DNA of 42,559 bases from Phycisphaerales bacterium (GTDB taxonomy: Bacteria > Planctomycetota > Phycisphaerae > Phycisphaerales > UBA1924): positions 1 through 42,559 of the forward strand of contig WFPK01000016.1 in the NCBI GenBank assembly GCA_015487555.1, read 5' to 3'. The notes beneath the pieces are model-generated. The model searched no databases. It saw only the letters and a list, made by a program, of their open reading frames with translations, and had not been told where the DNA came from. A program made the translations under genes and the position numbers. Shown here piece by piece: positions 18,081 through 28,492 of the stretch; the stretch's first letter is position 1; every line of letters begins with the position of its first letter.

Positions 18081-21000
18081 TTACAGCGAATCGTCAACTT
18101 TGACACTTGGTTGTTCATCGCGCATGGATGCAAGGGCAGCCCGCAGCGCACCCGAAGGCTTCGCCTCCGTTGTCTCAGGCTCGGCGGGCGCATCCTTGAT
18201 CGCCTTGCTGTCGAGATGAGCGTTGATTTCGCCATCCTCGCCGACCTGATCGAACCGGACCTCGACGCGTTTGGACACGCCTCGTTCTTGCATGGTGACG
18301 CCGAAGAGTTTGTCGGTGGCCTGCATGGTGCGCTTGTTGTGCGTGATGACAATGAACCGGGATTGCTGGGCGAAGATATCAAGTGTCGCGCAGAACCGCC
18401 CGACATTGGCTTCGTCGAGGGCGGCATCGACTTCGTCGAGCACACAGAAGCAACTGGGTTTCGATCGGAAGATCGCCAAGAGCATCGCGACGGCGGTCAT
18501 GGTTTTTTCGCCGCCCGAGAGCTGGTTGATCGAGCGGGGCTCTTTTCCTGGGGGTTTGGCGATGACCTCGATGCCCGATTCGAGCAGGTCGATTTCGTCG
18601 GTGACGACCTTTTGCCCGTCGATCTCCTTGACCAGAGGCATCAATCGCACCTCGGCGCGTCCGCCACCGAAGAGGCGGCGGAACATGCCGTTGCGCCCGC
18701 CGAACTCTTGCTGGATGCGTTCAAAGACCTCGCCGAAGTTCGTGCGCGAGGCGACATTGAGTTTTTCGATGAGTGTCGCAAGTTTGATGCGTGCTTCGTC
18801 GATGTCCTTGACTTGTGTGATCAGGTCCTCGTTGCGCTCGGCGAGGGTGGACTCCTCTTCGATGGCGTTGAGGTTCACATTGCCGAGCTTTTTGATCTCG
18901 GCTTTGAGCACATTGACGCGGGCCTGGGTCGAGTCGATGTCGATGCGTTCGATCTCAACGCTCTCAGGATGATCGTCGCTGGTCATCATGTGGCGGTATT
19001 CGGGGTAGTCGATGATGAGGTCGATGCCCAGGTCTTCGAGCGTGCGCTCTTCGATGTTCTCTCGTTTGACCTCGGTTTCGCGTTTGGCCATTTCGATGGC
19101 GTGGAAGTCGCGTTGGAAGGCTTCAGCGGTGTCGCGGACTTGGGCGAGCCTCTGCCCGATCTCGCGGACGCGAGCGTCGGACTCGCGTACAAGCACGAGG
19201 TGCTCAGCTGCCTGTTCTTCAAAGTGTGCGATCTGGGCGTTGGCTTCCTTCTCTTGATCGAGCGATTCGCGGGCGACGCGTTGGTGCTCGTCGAGGATGG
19301 CTGCGGTGCGTTCGATGTGTCGCTGGGCCAGTGCGCTCTGGCGTTCGGTCTCGTCGCGGAGGTTCTGGGTGGCGGCGAGCTGGCGTTGTTCGGACCGGAG
19401 CTGCTCGTGGATCGTTGATGCTTCGACGCGGGCCGACGAGACTTTTTCGTTGGCATCTTCAAGAACCCGCTCGATGTGGGCGAGTTCTTCCTGCGCATCT
19501 TTGGCGCGGGTCTGCTGCTCGACGAGCAGGGCTTCGAGCTTGGTTGCCCGCTCTGTGAGGTTCGTGCGCTCGTTGGCGATCTCGTTGAGGCGGGATTGGA
19601 TCGACGATTGCTCGTCGTTGGTGCGTTCGATCTCACGGGTGAGCCGATCGAGATCGGACTGATGCCGATCGAGGGTGTGCTGATCTTTGACGAGCTCTTG
19701 CTTGGCCGAGCCGACAGCCGAGTGCAGCGTCGAGCGCTGCTCGGCGAGCTGGGAGGCGTTGGCATCAACCGAAGCGAGCTCGTCGCGCTTGGTTGTGAAC
19801 TCTGCGAGGTGGGTGCTCAGGGCGGCTGAAAGCTCGTCGAGCTCGGCCCGCCGGGCGAGCAAGCCCGCAGCTTGCGAATCATTGGCTGGGCCTGCGCAGA
19901 CTCGACCATCGGGCTCGATGACCGTGCCCGATGCGGTGACGAACCGCGCCTCGATACCCCGCAATGGCCCGGCTGCCAAGAGCATCGCGGTGTCAAGATC
20001 AGAGACAAGGAGCGTGGTCGAGAGCACCCGATCGAGCAACGCTTCGACACGAGGATCACCATCGCGCGAGCGCACAAGCGTGCGCAACCGGGTGATGCGT
20101 GTCCCTGCGATGGCAGCGATCTGGTTGATCGCCAGATCAGAAGGGGCCCTAATGCTGTCGAGCCCGGTCAACGGCAAGAAGGTGACGCGCCCGGGGAGCG
20201 AGGCGAGTTCATCGGCAACAGGCATCGCGGAGATGGACTCGACGACGACCGATTGGAGCGCATCTTCGAGTGCCGATTCGATCTGCGAAGCATGCTCAGC
20301 GGGGACTTCGATCAACTCGGCCAGTGGGCCGATGATGCCTGCGAATCCTTGGTCGTTGTCCTTGCGATCGAGCACTTCGCGCACGGCTTCATCGAGCCCG
20401 ACGCGCGATCTGACCATCTCTTCGAGTGTCGCATGGCGGGTTTCAAGACGCACCCGCTGCTCGTCGAGCTCATCGACCAGCTCGGCGAGCTGGGATCGGG
20501 TGTTGCCGACTTGCTCTTCGTGGGCAGCGATCTGGGCAAGCTCGGCTTCGAGCGATTCGAGGCGGGCAACGAGCGATTCGATGCGCTGGGCAGCGCTGGC
20601 GATCTGCGATGAAGCATCGTCGCGCTGGGTGCGCAGCTCGTCTTGGCGATCGGCGAGCTTGGTGCCTTGCTCTTTGATCGCTTCGAGCCGACGATCGTCG
20701 GATTGAACACGGGCGAGCAGCGTCGCGTGCTCGCGTTCGATCGAAGCACAGGTCGCGCGGGATTCGTCGAGGGTTTGGCGATGGGTTGCCGAGGTGCGCG
20801 ATGATTCAAGCTTGGTTTCGTTGGCCTGGGCCAAAGATGCTTCGGCAGCTTCGAGCTGGCGTTCGAGGGTTTCGACCGCTTGCTGATGATTGCCCAGCGA
20901 AGCATCGAGGGCGACGAGCCTCTCGTTGGACTCGGCAAGGCGCGTGGTTTCGACCTCGACGGATCGGGCAGCCTCTTCGATGGCCTTGATGGTCATCTCG

Positions 21001-22259
21001 CCACGCTGTTGGGCGGTCTCGGCCTGATGGCGGGCTTTGGTGAGCTGACTCTCAACCTCGCGCAGGGCACGGGTGCGCCCGAGGTGCTCTTCGTTGGCCT
21101 GGTTCGATTCGTTTTCAACCGATCGCAGGGTCTCTTCGGTGCGTTTCTTTTCGTCTTCGAGCGAGGCGATCTGCGAGGTCAGCCCTTCGAGCCGACGCCG
21201 AATGTCGTCGTACAACTCAAAGGCCAGCGCCATGCGCAGCGAACGATACTCATCATCAAGTTCCTGGAACCGGCGGGCCTTGCTCGCTTGCCCTTTGACC
21301 AATCGCAATCGGCGCTCGGTTGAATCAAGCTGCTCGCGGGTGCGGATCAGGTTGGTCTCGGTCTTTTCGAGTTTTCGAGTCGCCTCGACGCGGCGCTGCC
21401 GATACTTAGCGATCCCGGCAGCCTCTTCAAAGATCACCCGGCGCTCCATCGGCGAAGCCAACAGCATCCGGTCCACCTTGCCCTGCTCGATGATCGAATA
21501 CGCGTCGGCCCCGATCCCGGTATCGAGGAACAGGTCACGGATGTCCTTCAATCGAGCGGTGCGATTATTGATGATGTATTTCGATTTGCCATCGCGGTAG
21601 AGTCGGCGTTCGACCGCGACCACATCGCTGTCGATCGGCAACGGGCGTCCGATGCGCGATCGCTGGGTGATGATGGCTGCCGCTTCGGATTCGCCTTCTT
21701 CCACTGCCCGGTCCGCGTCATCGTCGGAGATATGAGCGTCATGCTCAGCGTGAATCTTTTCGGTGGCCCGGCTCGCCGAGCCGGGGTCTTCCTCGGATAC
21801 TCCAGCCAAGTCACCAGGCTCGGCGAGCCGGGCCGCCTGGGGATTCGCGATCCTTGGATTCTCGAAGGTCAGCGTCACACTCGCCATCCCGGAAGGTTTG
21901 CGTCCCGCCGAGCCTGCAAAGATGACATCAATCATCTCCTTGCCGCGTAGAGATTTCGATGATCGTTCGCCGAGCACCCATTTGATCGCATCGACGACAT
22001 TGGACTTGCCGCACCCGTTTGGGCCGACGATGCCGGTGATGGGGTCGTCAAAGGTAAAGGTGGTTTTGTCGGCGAAGCTTTTGAACCCAGCAACGGTCAG
22101 CGAAGCGAGCTTGAGCCCGGCTGCCTTATTGTGTACAGCCTTATTGTGCACAGCGTTCAGATCTGCCGGCTGGGTGGGGCTTTGATCGGGCTGCTCGGTG
22201 GGCTGCTCGGTGGGCTGGGGATCAGACTGATGGATAGATTGTTGTGCAACTTGGGTCAT
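18081..22259 (-). CDS. smc: Chromosome segregation protein SMC
   Basis: ATPase of the SMC-ScpAB condensin that compacts and segregates the chromosome. 1392 aa from ATG 22259; the usual length is about 1150-1200. A Gln/Pro-rich N-tail of about 50 residues precedes [16 protein letters not shown]. Walker A is GPNGCGKSN (79-87), followed by [16 protein letters not shown]. Long Glu/Ala/Gln coiled coils flank a hinge ([19 protein letters not shown]). The C-terminal head has [14 protein letters not shown] and [19 protein letters not shown] hairpin pair adds residues about 141-166 in the first head, between the TLTFENP strand and [16 protein letters not shown]. An open frame continues to a GTG at 22313, but ATG 22259 has GGAGG 11 nt upstream. 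A -10-like TATCAT at about 22360 suggests a leader of roughly 100 nt. scpA and scpB are not here. Confidence 0.96.
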   Translation of the reverse strand: MTQVAQQSIHQSDPQPTEQPTEQPDQSPTQPADLNAVHNKAVHNKAAGLKLASLTVAGFKSFADKTTFTFDDPITGIVGPNGCGKSNVVDAIKWVLGERSSKSLRGKEMIDVIFAGSAGRKPSGMASVTLTFENPRIANPQAARLAEPGDLAGVSEEDPGSASRATEKIHAEHDAHISDDDADRAVEEGESEAAAIITQRSRIGRPLPIDSDVVAVERRLYRDGKSKYIINNRTARLKDIRDLFLDTGIGADAYSIIEQGKVDRMLLASPMERRVIFEEAAGIAKYRQRRVEATRKLEKTETNLIRTREQLDSTERRLRLVKGQASKARRFQELDDEYRSLRMALAFELYDDIRRRLEGLTSQIASLEDEKKRTEETLRSVENESNQANEEHLGRTRALREVESQLTKARHQAETAQQRGEMTIKAIEEAARSVEVETTRLAESNERLVALDASLGNHQQAVETLERQLEAAEASLAQANETKLESSRTSATHRQTLDESRATCASIEREHATLLARVQSDDRRLEAIKEQGTKLADRQDELRTQRDDASSQIASAAQRIESLVARLESLEAELAQIAAHEEQVGNTRSQLAELVDELDEQRVRLETRHATLEEMVRSRVGLDEAVREVLDRKDNDQGFAGIIGPLAELIEVPAEHASQIESALEDALQSVVVESISAMPVADELASLPGRVTFLPLTGLDSIRAPSDLAINQIAAIAGTRITRLRTLVRSRDGDPRVEALLDRVLSTTLLVSDLDTAMLLAAGPLRGIEARFVTASGTVIEPDGRVCAGPANDSQAAGLLARRAELDELSAALSTHLAEFTTKRDELASVDANASQLAEQRSTLHSAVGSAKQELVKDQHTLDRHQSDLDRLTREIERTNDEQSSIQSRLNEIANERTNLTERATKLEALLVEQQTRAKDAQEELAHIERVLEDANEKVSSARVEASTIHEQLRSEQRQLAATQNLRDETERQSALAQRHIERTAAILDEHQRVARESLDQEKEANAQIAHFEEQAAEHLVLVRESDARVREIGQRLAQVRDTAEAFQRDFHAIEMAKRETEVKRENIEERTLEDLGIDLIIDYPEYRHMMTSDDHPESVEIERIDIDSTQARVNVLKAEIKKLGNVNLNAIEEESTLAERNEDLITQVKDIDEARIKLATLIEKLNVASRTNFGEVFERIQQEFGGRNGMFRRLFGGGRAEVRLMPLVKEIDGQKVVTDEIDLLESGIEVIAKPPGKEPRSINQLSGGEKTMTAVAMLLAIFRSKPSCFCVLDEVDAALDEANVGRFCATLDIFAQQSRFIVITHNKRTMQATDKLFGVTMQERGVSKRVEVRFDQVGEDGEINAHLDSKAIKDAPAEPETTEAKPSGALRAALASMRDEQPSVKVDDSL
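21762..21837 (-). repeat. In-frame paired hairpin element in smc
   Basis: Left arm 21762-21785, right arm about 21814-21837, spacer about 28 nt. The right arm has diverged at two places (a C to A in the stem, and GGCCGCC for GGCCACC), so this copy looks older. In the smc frame it reads AARLAEPG ... DPGSASRAT, a third frame combination. Confidence 0.88.
22115..22218 (-). repeat. Two tandem duplications in the smc N-terminal coding region
   Basis: A 15-bp unit close to AGCCTTATTGTGCAC occurs twice (about 22112-22142, giving [11 protein letters not shown]), and GGGCTGCTCGGT occurs twice (about 22186-22213, giving PTEQPTEQP). Confidence 0.7.
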
Positions 22260-22498
22260 GATCAGCGCAACCTCCGTGTCGGCTGTTCCTTGCGAACGAC
22301 TGGTCTGATACACAGACGAGAGTCCCGCCGGATCCTCCAGCGGGTGGGTTGGGCAGATGATATCAGATTCAGCCTCCCGATGCGCCTTTCAAGGGGGGGA
22401 AAAGTCTGGAGAAGTTGGGTTTCTTGCGTTCAAATCTGCCTGCCTACCATGCAGCCTCCGAACTATCGAGTTTCATTGCCCATTTGAGGAGTATTTCC

Positions 22499-22873
22499 AT
22501 GAACACCCCATCCGATCGCGTATACGCCGAATCTCATGAATGGCATAAGGTTGATGGCGATATCGTCACCATCGGGCTCACGAGCTTTGCGGTCGATCAG
22601 CTCACCGATGTCACTTTCGTCGAGATGCACCCCGTGGGCACGGTGATTGATGCTGGCGAGTCCGTCGGCGAGGTCGAATCCGTCAAAACAACCTCCGATA
22701 TCTACTCCGCAGTCGGAGGCGAGATCATCGAGGTCAACGATGCCCTCACCGAAAACCCGGAGATGGTCAACGCAGACCCCTATGGCGATGGCTGGCTTGT
22801 CAAAATCCAGATCGAGGATCAGGGCACGCTGGGCGATTGCATGGATGCAGCCGCCTATGACGCATCGTTGTAA
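22499..22873 (+). CDS. gcvH: Glycine cleavage system H protein
   Basis: Lipoyl carrier of the glycine cleavage complex; shuttles the aminomethyl group between the P and T proteins and the electrons to L. 124 aa, normal length. RVYAESHEWHKVDGD is the standard start. GEVESVKTTSDIYSAVGGEIIEVN holds the lipoylated Lys (K63). NPEMVNADPYGDGWLVKIQ is the usual C-terminal half. ATG 22499 has GAGGAG 8 nt upstream; the frame is open for 28 codons before it, without similarity. gcvT and gcvP are not adjacent, and no glycine riboswitch is seen in the short leader. An ABC exporter starts 75 bp downstream. Confidence 0.96.
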   Translation: MNTPSDRVYAESHEWHKVDGDIVTIGLTSFAVDQLTDVTFVEMHPVGTVIDAGESVGEVESVKTTSDIYSAVGGEIIEVNDALTENPEMVNADPYGDGWLVKIQIEDQGTLGDCMDAAAYDASL

Positions 22874-22948
22874 AGAGGGGGCTGTAAAGAGGGGTTATAA
22901 AAGAAAGAGGGATGAATCGGGGATCGCCTGATTCCCAATGAGATTTCC

Positions 22949-23695
22949 ATGATTCGCTGCACCAATGTCCACAAATCCTTCGCTATCGGCAAGCGGTCGG
23001 TGCAGGCATTGCGAGGCATCGATCTGCGCATCGAAGACCCAGGGTTCTATGCCATCATGGGGCGATCAGGATCGGGCAAATCTACCCTGCTGCACATGCT
23101 CTCTGCGATGGATCGCCCGGATTCGGGCGAGGTGCTCGTCTCAGGGCACTGCGTCCATTCGATGAGCGAAGCCGAGGCGACGATGTTTCGGCGAAAAGAG
23201 ATCGGGGTGATCTTCCAGGCTTTCAACCTGATCCCAACGATGACCGCGCTCGAAAATGTCCAGCTCCCCGGGCTCCTCGCGGGCGATCAATCCAAAGCCC
23301 TCATCGAACGCTCCCACGAGCTCCTCGATCTGCTCGATCTGAGCGATCGAAGCACCCATCGCCCCGAAGCCCTCTCGGGCGGCGAGCAACAACGCGTGGC
23401 GATTGCGCGGGCGCTGCTCTACAAACCCGCAGTCGTGTTTGCTGATGAACCCACCGGGAACCTCGATACCACAGCCTCGGCGATGGTCTGGTCGATGCTC
23501 CGCGAAATCGCCAACGAGCAGGGTGTCACGATCATCATGGTCACGCATGAGCCCCAAGCCGCGAGCTATTGTCAGCAAATCTTCATCATGGGTGATGGAC
23601 AAATCCAAGGCGCGCTCGATGCCAAAGCGGAGGGAGGGCTTGATGCGGGCACCATTGCGACTCGCACGCAGCATCTGCTTAGCTCGGCTCAGTAG
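22949..23695 (+). CDS. ABC transporter ATP-binding protein, LolD/MacB type
   Basis: 248 aa. Drives the adjacent FtsX-type permease by ATP hydrolysis. Walker A GRSGSGKST (38-46), Q-loop Q90 in GVIFQAFNLIPTMTALENV, signature LSGGEQQRVAIARAL (142-156), Walker B VVFADEP (162-168), GNLD D-loop, H-loop His200 in MVTHEP. The RSGSGKSTLLHMLSAMDRPDSGEV stretch and the LIPTMTALENV stretch are typical of the LolD/MacB/FtsE group, which handles lipoproteins or acts as a mechanotransducer rather than importing nutrients. It overlaps the permease gene by 53 bp, so the two are made together. Confidence 0.93.
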   Translation: MIRCTNVHKSFAIGKRSVQALRGIDLRIEDPGFYAIMGRSGSGKSTLLHMLSAMDRPDSGEVLVSGHCVHSMSEAEATMFRRKEIGVIFQAFNLIPTMTALENVQLPGLLAGDQSKALIERSHELLDLLDLSDRSTHRPEALSGGEQQRVAIARALLYKPAVVFADEPTGNLDTTASAMVWSMLREIANEQGVTIIMVTHEPQAASYCQQIFIMGDGQIQGALDAKAEGGLDAGTIATRTQHLLSSAQ

Positions 23696-26399
23696 ACTCT
23701 ACCTGCTCGCGGGGGCGGTGGCGCTCTCGGTGGTTTTGGTGACTTCGATCGCCTGCGCGATGGCATCGCTCAACGCAGCCTTTCGCGCTCAGATCGACAC
23801 CCAGATCGGGACGGCTGAGGTTCGGCTGCGACCTGCGTCAGGCAACACCATGCCCGCGGAGATTGTGCAAAGGGTGGAATCATGGGAAGGTGTCGAGACT
23901 GTTCTGCCCAGGCTTCAACGCACGCTCTCGCTGGTTGTCAAGCTCGACACGATGGAGCCGGTTTCGGAAGATGACCCCCAAGCCGGGTATGAAGCGACCC
24001 AGGTTCGGTACGCGACCAACGCCTTTGTCAATGGCGTCGATCCCCAGCGCGAGTTCACGCATCGCCCGATCGCACTCATCGACGGGCGATATCCACAAAA
24101 ACTCGACGAAATCGTGATCGACCTGCGCGTCGCCCAAAGGCTCAGCTGGTCGTTTGTGCAAAGCACCAAATTGGGCGCCAAGGTTGACCTGTTCGCCGAT
24201 CCCGGTGCGTATCTCGACAAGCCCTATCCACTGGGGCACGAATCCATCGAATCGCAATCCCAGGCGATGAAGCTCAACGAAGGGGTCGGGGTTCGGATCG
24301 GCTCGGCGCTAACGGTGCCTCGGCTCTTTGGACGCGCGCGGGTCTTGACGGTGGTGGGGATCGCCGAGCCCGCGCCCCTCGGCGGCAAGCCCATCGCGTT
24401 CACCACCATCGAAACCCTCGAGAAACTCTCACGCAAAAAGAATCAGCTCACCGATATCGAGCTCGGGCTTGCAAGCGATCTTGATCCCGAAGCCTTCGTG
24501 TTGCTGCACGAGGACGAGCTGCTCCCCGAGGTGATCGTGCAGACCACCGGGCGGGTGACCTCGGGCGTCGAGACCAACCTCGCAGCCACCCAGCTCGGGT
24601 TCGTGCTGATCTCGGTGATCTCACTGATCTCGGCAGCCTTTATCATCACGACGGGATTGACCACCGGGGTCGCTGAGCAACAGCGCACGCTTGCAGTCTT
24701 GCGGGCGATCGGCGCTCGCCGTCGTCAGCTGGCGATGGCGCAGCTCTGGGTCGGGTGCATCGTCGCTGGGCTTGGCGCGATCATCGGGGTGCCTGCGGGG
24801 ATCGGCTTGGCATGGATGCTCGCGCGGGTCTTCGAGGGGCAGATGACCCAAGGGCTTGTTGTGCCGGGTGTGAATCTGGCGATCACGGTCTTTGGTGCCC
24901 TGCTCGCGGGGCTCTTTGGCGCGATGTGGCCCGCATGGCGTGCAGCTTCGATGTCGCCTCTGCGCGCGATGAGCGTCCAGGCGATGCCCCGCAAAGCCAG
25001 AGGGATCGTCCTCGTCGGGCTCATCGGGCTTATTGGTGTGCTGAGCATGATCTCGATCGTGCTGTTCCTGGCGGACACTTCGATTTTCTTCTGGGTCTAC
25101 GCCTCGTTTGGGCTGCCGATGATGTTCCTGGGGTACTTCTTGATCTCGGTGCCGATCGTGATTGCGGTCGCCAAGCTCTGTTCGCGCCCGATCTCGATCG
25201 TGATGAGACTCCCCGGCGCACTGCTCGGGCGCACCGTGCAGGCGACGCCCTACCGACACGGTTTCACCGCCGGCGCGTTGATGACCGGGCTCGCACTGAT
25301 GATCGGCATCTGGACCAACGGCAGCGCCGCCTTGCGCGACTGGCTCGGAAAAATCGAGTTCCCCGACGCATTTGTCTACGGCTTGCCCCTCTCCGAAGAA
25401 GCACAAGGCATCCTTGATGCGCTTCCGTTTGTCGAAAAAACAAGCGCGATCTCGATGTTCCCTGTCAAGACCGAAGCCTTTGGCGTCAAGGGGCTCTCGC
25501 AATACAAAACCAACTTCATCGGATTCGAGCCCGATTCGTTCTTTGATATGGCGACGCTTGAGTTTGTCCAGGGCGATCCAGAAACCGCCAAGGCCAAGCT
25601 CAAGGAGGGCGGAAATGTCATCGTCGCCCGCGAGTTCCTCGTGGCCCGTGGGCTCGGCGTGGGCGATGTGTTCGAGTGCCAAGATGTGCGCGACGAGGTG
25701 CACGCCTTCGAGATCGTCGGCGTCGTCACCTCGCCAGGACTCGAACTCGTCTCGCAATACTTTGACCTGGGCGATAACTTCGTCAATCAGGCGATCGGAT
25801 CGGTCTTCGGCTCGCGCGATGACATGATCGAGCACTTCGGCATGCGCACCGCCCAGCTCATCCAAGTCGAGCTCGATGATGACATCGACGACGAGCAGGC
25901 GGTGATGGAGATGCGCCGGGCGCTGCTTGGCTCGGGGGTGCTCAATGTCGGATCCGGGCGGATGATCCGCAAGCAAATCGAAGCGGTGTTTACTTCGACG
26001 CTCGTCGTCTTCTCGACGGTGGGGATCGGCGCGATGCTCGTGGCGAGCTTCGGCGTGGCGAACCTGATCGTCGCGGAGGTCAACGCCCGGCGTTATGAAC
26101 TTGGCGTGCTTCGGGCGGTCGGGGCATCGCGCGGGCAACTCGTCAGGCTCATTTGCGGGCAGGCACTGCTTATTGCGATTACCGCGTGCATTTTGGGTAC
26201 AGCCCTGGGCATTCAAGTCGCTTGGGGCGGGCAAGAAACTAATCGTCAGGTGATCGGGATTGATCTGGCAATGTCGATCCCGGTCAAGCCGATCCTGCTG
26301 GCGTGGGGCATTGCCCTGACCCTCTCGCTGGCAGCGGCGGCTCCGAGTGCGATGAAACTCAATCGGAGTTCAATCCGTGGGCTGCTCAGCGGGAAGTAA
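23643..26399 (+). CDS. FtsX/MacB-type ABC transporter permease with duplicated permease units
   Basis: 918 aa. A first membrane helix (LYLLAGAVALSVVLVTSIACAM) and a large external domain of about 280 residues lead to FtsX domain 1 (LGFVLISVISLISAAFIITTGL, AVLRAIGARRRQLAMAQLWVG, three helices). More helices follow around 460-520, then a second external domain and FtsX domain 2 at the C-terminus (VANLIVAEVNARRYELGVLRAVGASRGQLVRLICGQALL). The repeated 'E/R-(x)-VLRA(I/V)GA' coupling helix marks both units as ABC3-type permeases, as in LolCDE-like or DUF214 exporters. ATG 23643 is chosen by the GGAGG just upstream and the membrane start; the frame is open further back inside the ATPase gene. The cargo is unknown. 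A periplasmic partner is not adjacent. Confidence 0.88.
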   Translation: MRAPLRLARSICLARLSRLYLLAGAVALSVVLVTSIACAMASLNAAFRAQIDTQIGTAEVRLRPASGNTMPAEIVQRVESWEGVETVLPRLQRTLSLVVKLDTMEPVSEDDPQAGYEATQVRYATNAFVNGVDPQREFTHRPIALIDGRYPQKLDEIVIDLRVAQRLSWSFVQSTKLGAKVDLFADPGAYLDKPYPLGHESIESQSQAMKLNEGVGVRIGSALTVPRLFGRARVLTVVGIAEPAPLGGKPIAFTTIETLEKLSRKKNQLTDIELGLASDLDPEAFVLLHEDELLPEVIVQTTGRVTSGVETNLAATQLGFVLISVISLISAAFIITTGLTTGVAEQQRTLAVLRAIGARRRQLAMAQLWVGCIVAGLGAIIGVPAGIGLAWMLARVFEGQMTQGLVVPGVNLAITVFGALLAGLFGAMWPAWRAASMSPLRAMSVQAMPRKARGIVLVGLIGLIGVLSMISIVLFLADTSIFFWVYASFGLPMMFLGYFLISVPIVIAVAKLCSRPISIVMRLPGALLGRTVQATPYRHGFTAGALMTGLALMIGIWTNGSAALRDWLGKIEFPDAFVYGLPLSEEAQGILDALPFVEKTSAISMFPVKTEAFGVKGLSQYKTNFIGFEPDSFFDMATLEFVQGDPETAKAKLKEGGNVIVAREFLVARGLGVGDVFECQDVRDEVHAFEIVGVVTSPGLELVSQYFDLGDNFVNQAIGSVFGSRDDMIEHFGMRTAQLIQVELDDDIDDEQAVMEMRRALLGSGVLNVGSGRMIRKQIEAVFTSTLVVFSTVGIGAMLVASFGVANLIVAEVNARRYELGVLRAVGASRGQLVRLICGQALLIAITACILGTALGIQVAWGGQETNRQVIGIDLAMSIPVKPILLAWGIALTLSLAAAAPSAMKLNRSSIRGLLSGK

Positions 26400-26402
26400 G
26401 GC

Positions 26403-26729
26403 TCAGTATCTGGTGATGCCCTCGCGGATCAGGCGATCGATCCCGTAAGCGGCGCACCCGACGAGGCCGAGGATCCAGATCAGGATATATCCTATGCTCC
26501 CACCCTCATCATTGCGAAAATATGCAACGACAGCGATAGAAACCAGAAGGGTGATCGGCACCGGGTGCTTGATCTTCTTATGATCGAGCAGGAAAAACAA
26601 GAAGCAAGCAACCAACGCGAGCAAGAAGGCGTAGGCAAGGTATGGGGGCTCGATGAGTCGCTCCGCGATGCCTTTGCCGGGGCCATCATAGAATATGCTG
26701 GATCCGCCACCGCCGGGGAATCGTGACAT
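26403..26729 (-). CDS. Small hypothetical membrane protein
   Basis: 108 aa with about three membrane helices: LAYAFLLALVACFLFFLL, PITLLVSIAVVAYF and IGYILIWILGLVGCAAYGIDRL. The N-terminus is Gly-rich. Family not recognised. It starts 3 bp after the stop of the 3D-domain gene on the same strand and is probably translated from the same mRNA. It ends 3 bp from the stop of the convergent ABC permease. Helices and tight spacing support a real gene. Confidence 0.65.
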   Translation of the reverse strand: MSRFPGGGGSSIFYDGPGKGIAERLIEPPYLAYAFLLALVACFLFFLLDHKKIKHPVPITLLVSIAVVAYFRNDEGGSIGYILIWILGLVGCAAYGIDRLIREGITRY

Positions 26730-26732
26730 GGC

Positions 26733-27410
26733 TTACTCTTCTTCCACGAACTCCCAGACCGTTACGGGCATCTGCCGCACGCCCCAGATTCTTGCCAGCT
26801 CGTGGGTGGGGTAGAGCAGATCGAGCCGGTTGCCTTTGATCGCGCCGCCGCAGTCGAGCACGGGGACGATATCGCCATTGGCATATCCGGGGATCGACAC
26901 CATCGACCAGTAGGGCAGGACTTTGGGGTCGGCTGCGACGAGGTTCATGCCGTTGGTCCAGACGGAATACATGGTGGCGGTTTTGTTGTCGGCGAACTTG
27001 CCGCAGGATCGCTCGTCGGGGGAATACCCGGTGATGGTCATGTAGATCACGCGTGCTGGGCGGACCATCTTGCCATCGAACCAGCGGATGGAGGAATCGA
27101 TGGTGCTTGATTCTTCCTGGACCGGTGGCACAGGCGTCTGCCCTGTATCTTCCGAGGCATCAATAACCTTTGAATCTTGAGTATCTGGAGAGAAGCCCAC
27201 CGGCGGGATGCCTGTGCCATTGGCATCGGTGTTGTTGGTGTCGGCTGATTCAACCGCTTCGATCCCGGCCAGTGCGGGGAGTGTGCCTCGCTCTTTGGTC
27301 CAGATGGCAGAGGTGATCGCGATGGTCAGGGCGCAGAGCCAGAGTGTCATTTCAGCACTGACGACCCGGCCGGTCCGTGAATGTTTCGTGTTCTTGTCTT
27401 GTATATGCAC
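26733..27410 (-). CDS. Membrane-anchored 3D-domain protein (double-psi beta-barrel)
   Basis: 225 aa. An N-terminal anchor (MTLWLCALTIAITSAIW, about 21-37) is followed by an Asn/Thr/Pro-rich linker. The 3D domain is at about 120-222: YMTITGYSPDERSCG, then NLVAADPKVLPYWSMVSIPGYANGDIVPVLDCGGAIKGNRLDLLYPTHELARIWGVR. The three conserved Asp residues (ADP, LDCGGAIKG, RLDL) name the domain, which occurs in MltA-like and YocH/Rpf-type cell-wall proteins and is linked to peptidoglycan turnover. The start is GTG 27410 with GAGG 8 nt upstream; the sequence AACGAGGCTCA before it also precedes the GTG of the FlgI-like gene. A start at the Met near 27350 is possible. Confidence 0.82.
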   Translation of the reverse strand: MHIQDKNTKHSRTGRVVSAEMTLWLCALTIAITSAIWTKERGTLPALAGIEAVESADTNNTDANGTGIPPVGFSPDTQDSKVIDASEDTGQTPVPPVQEESSTIDSSIRWFDGKMVRPARVIYMTITGYSPDERSCGKFADNKTATMYSVWTNGMNLVAADPKVLPYWSMVSIPGYANGDIVPVLDCGGAIKGNRLDLLYPTHELARIWGVRQMPVTVWEFVEEE

Positions 27411-27698
27411 AGTCTGAGCCTCGTTCGTGTCTTCGATTGGAGAAGTTAGGCATTGCCTGACTCACGGTTCCGTCCGAAGCAAACCGTGTGGAAGTGTTGT
27501 CCATCTCCACACTTGGCTCGCAGTAGCCATCCTGGCCTCTGGAAACGAAGTGTAGCCCAATCTTCATACGGATGTTGGGAATCTGTGTTCTCGATTGCCT
27601 ATCGGTCTATCGTTGACCCGTCATAACCGGCAAAGGCGGATCGGTTGAATCTGCCTGGTCCGGATATCCCCATTTTCCCGCTGGAGCCGACTGTGAGC
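27411..27698. other. Divergent intergenic region with hairpins
   Basis: Hairpin CACGGTT / AACCGTG at 27463-27488, overlapped by GTGTGGA / TCCACAC (27486-27492 and about 27510-27516). The two share bases and cannot form at once. TCCACACTTGG here recurs on the minus strand near 36860. No gene is seen. On the plus side the TSUP frame is open from a TTG at 27645 without support. Confidence 0.45.
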
Positions 27699-28481
27699 AT
27701 GACCGAAATCCTTTTACGGGCTTTGGTCGGGTTGGTTGCCGGAGGTGTCGGCGGGCTTGCCGGGCTTGGGGGGTCGATTATCATGATCCCCGCTTTGGCG
27801 ATGTTCTGGGGATATAGCGACAAGGACAAGACCGAGCAACATATCTATATGGCTGCTGCAATGGCGGTCAATGTGATCGTGGCCCTTTCGTCGAGTGTGC
27901 TCCACCAGAAGAAGGGAGCAGCGCGTCGGGATGTTTTGACCGCCCTGGTCCCTTCGATGGCTGGGGGGATGATCGTTGGCGTGTTGCTCTCGAGCGAGTC
28001 CAAAGGCAGCTGGTCGTTGTACGCCTTTGCCGGGTTTATCTGGCTTTACTGCATTTACAATGTCGTGACGACGATCAAGAAGATTCCGGACGCACCCGCT
28101 GACAACCCCTCGCCTGCCATGTGGAAGATGGTGATGGTGGGATTGATTGTCGGGATGATCTCCGGGTATCTGGGCATCGGAGGCGGGATACTCTTAGTCC
28201 CGCTGCTCTCGCTGACCAAACTCCCCCTCCGCCACGCCATCGCAGGCAGCGCCGGGGCGATGTGGATCAGCTCGATCATCGGCGCGTCAATGAAGTTCGC
28301 CACCCTCCCCGGGCTCGGGCTCAGCGTAGTCGATGCGTTGTATTTCGCACTCCCGATGGGGGCCGGTGCATTGGTCGGGGCGTACCTGGGTGCGATGTTG
28401 GCGCATAAGCTCAGGCTGCCGCATTTGAAACTCATCATCGCCCTGATCCTGGCGGTGGCGTCGGTGCGGATGATTTCATAG
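27699..28481 (+). CDS. TSUP (TauE/SafE) family permease
   Basis: 260 aa, about eight membrane helices in two similar halves. Each half starts with the family's Gly motif: LVAGGVGGLAGLGGSIIMIPAL (first) and MISGYLGIGGGILLVPLL (second). The family exports or takes up sulfite, sulfonates or other sulfur and organic anions; the substrate cannot be told. A sulfur role fits loosely with the sulfotransferase at 9 kb but there is no linkage. ATG 27699 is chosen because the first helix starts there; GTG 27690 and TTG 27645 are alternatives. It converges with the zinc-ribbon gene over a repeat element. Confidence 0.88.
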   Translation: MTEILLRALVGLVAGGVGGLAGLGGSIIMIPALAMFWGYSDKDKTEQHIYMAAAMAVNVIVALSSSVLHQKKGAARRDVLTALVPSMAGGMIVGVLLSSESKGSWSLYAFAGFIWLYCIYNVVTTIKKIPDAPADNPSPAMWKMVMVGLIVGMISGYLGIGGGILLVPLLSLTKLPLRHAIAGSAGAMWISSIIGASMKFATLPGLGLSVVDALYFALPMGAGALVGAYLGAMLAHKLRLPHLKLIIALILAVASVRMIS

Positions 28482-28492
28482 TGATAAAGCCA

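Noticed and set aside
24621-26234. Long minus-strand reading frame (537 codons) opposite the ABC permease
   Set aside because: It mirrors the GC-rich codons of a clear FtsX-type gene, is rich in Arg/Asp/His/Gln, and has no family similarity.
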